DNA from: an uncultured Bacteroidales bacterium
GTDB taxonomy: Bacteria; Bacteroidota; Bacteroidia; Bacteroidales; Muribaculaceae
NCBI GenBank assembly: GCA_947175535.1
Contig: CAMWNF010000002.1
Location: forward strand, 1-62,061
Length of the DNA: 62,061 bases
Reading direction: 5' to 3'
Both the position numbers and the translations under genes were made by a program. Shown here one piece after another: positions 61,381 to 62,061 of the stretch. The notes under the pieces were generated by a model that worked only from the letters and a program-made list of their open reading frames with translations, made no database searches and had not been told where the DNA came from. Each line of letters opens with the position of its first letter. Within the stretch, counting starts at the first letter, position 1.

Positions 61381-62061
61381 GAAGAATATTTAATGTAGCT
61401 ATACCCGCTATCACAGCTATTGTAACTATATCAGCTATAATCCCTCTCACCGCCTGCGCACCTCAGCCCGAACTATGCTTCGACCATAACCACGACCGCA
61501 TCCCCGTAGAGGTCGTTTTTGACTGGTCTGGATGCCCAGAAGCTAATCCGCAGACCATGAGCCTCTACCTTTTCCCAAAGGACATAGACGGCTACCGCCG
61601 ATACGAATTCAACGGTCGCGAGGGAGGCAAAATTCTCGTTGCGGCCGCCGCTTACACCGCCATTGCCGTAAATTCTGATAACAATACTGTGAAAATCAAC
61701 AATTCGGGCAGAGTTGAAGATTTTGAAATAGCTTTGCGTGACGCATACGAGCAGCAGGGCCTTTCGTCAAAGACTGATCGCACTCTTTGCTTTGCCCCTG
61801 ATTCTCTATGGATTTCATATATCGACGAGATAACCATAGAGGATAACAAACTTGTTGTTCCGATGGAGGAAGCTGTATGCCGCTACTCCGTAGAGATTAA
61901 GCATCTGAAAAACAGTCACCTTGTTAGTTCGATTGACGGAGCACTTTCCGGTATGCACGGCAAACTGTCTTTCGGCAATCGTGAAAACAATTTCGAGCCC
62001 ACAGAAATAATGTTTTCTTTCGAAAGGCAAAACGGCTCTGAATTTTATTGCGAATTTTTCA
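61377..62061 (+). CDS. DUF5119-like lipoprotein, 3'-truncated by window edge
   Basis: 228 residues visible, no stop before the edge. ATG 61377 overlaps the stop of the DUF3575-type gene by 4 bp. Lipoprotein signal MRRIFNVAIPAITAIVTISA... with lipobox LTAC (Cys27). The start of the mature part, ELCFDHNHDRIPVEVVFDW followed by PQTMSLYLFPKD, RRYEFNGREGGKILVAAAAY and VNSDNN, matches DUF5119 proteins, which are commonly encoded in Bacteroidetes fimbria-type operons next to DUF3575 and Mfa-like genes. Translational coupling suggests its expression depends on the frame state of the upstream gene. Confidence 0.8.
   Translation, partial: MRRIFNVAIPAITAIVTISAIIPLTACAPQPELCFDHNHDRIPVEVVFDWSGCPEANPQTMSLYLFPKDIDGYRRYEFNGREGGKILVAAAAYTAIAVNSDNNTVKINNSGRVEDFEIALRDAYEQQGLSSKTDRTLCFAPDSLWISYIDEITIEDNKLVVPMEEAVCRYSVEIKHLKNSHLVSSIDGALSGMHGKLSFGNRENNFEPTEIMFSFERQNGSEFYCEFF

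Noticed and set aside
1-62061. Prophage, integrative element or origin of replication
   Set aside because: No integrase, phage structural, conjugation or replication-initiation genes and no attachment-site duplications were seen; only the Y1 transposase is mobile.

Overview
The window looks like chromosome from a gut Bacteroidales bacterium, most likely a Muribaculaceae-type organism (an inference from gene content, not a sequence match). The evidence is two SusC/SusD pairs, a hybrid two-component regulator, a complete type IX secretion core, lipoproteins with Bacteroidetes-style signal sequences, AT-rich translation starts without clear Shine-Dalgarno sites, and many promoters with the Bacteroidetes -7 box TAnnTTTG, several with a TTTG -33 box about 20 bp upstream.

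Layout. 1-3167 is the 3' part of an alpha-2-macroglobulin-like gene without a visible thioester motif. 3422-8399 is an orphan SusC/SusD pair of unknown substrate. 8564-17583 holds ruvA, the giant T9SS translocon gene sprA and a cation-diffusion-facilitator gene, followed by tRNA-Cys. 17840-20127 holds an EVE-domain protein, a small membrane-protein/winged-helix-regulator operon with its own palindromic operators, and a 332-bp repeat-rich gap. 20128-33588 is a fructan utilisation locus. Its leftward operon is GH32 fructanase, sugar permease and fructokinase; its central gene is a hybrid two-component sensor with a periplasmic sugar-binding domain; its rightward operon is SusC, SusD and a DUF4960-type surface glycan-binding lipoprotein. 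Both operons carry the same 13-bp motif (12/13 identical) exactly 26 bp upstream of a -7 box, a good candidate for the regulator's operator.

33600-41044 holds tRNA-Leu, rubrerythrin, an HU protein, two tandem rhomboids, a membrane-anchored EEP-fold hydrolase, a formate/nitrite channel, a small outer-membrane barrel and a phosphoethanolamine transferase. 41113-47472 is a tightly packed operon: ThiE-like protein, flippase-like protein, NfeD-type protease, kdsB, a zinc-less M16 homologue and a MATE exporter. 47491-51146 holds a periplasmic TapB/DUF3108-like protein, a sialate O-acetylesterase, a frameshifted single-stranded-DNA (Y1/HUH) transposase, a remarkable symmetric cluster of palindromes, and an SDR-like protein. 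51207-58204 is the T9SS core porT-porP-porK-porL-porM-porN. The right end is a TPR/transmembrane/HTH regulator divergent from the start of what looks like a fimbria-type operon: an OmpA/DUF3575-like gene split by a C8 tract, then a DUF5119-like lipoprotein cut by the window edge.

The least explained signals are non-coding. They are the symmetric palindrome cluster beside the transposase, GTAG-led hairpins elsewhere in the window that resemble REP elements, a 19-bp tandem repeat family, paired operators in two regulatory regions, and the poly-C tract. No whole new protein system is proven here; the transposase/palindrome/REP-like set and the C8-controlled surface operon are the best candidates for follow-up.
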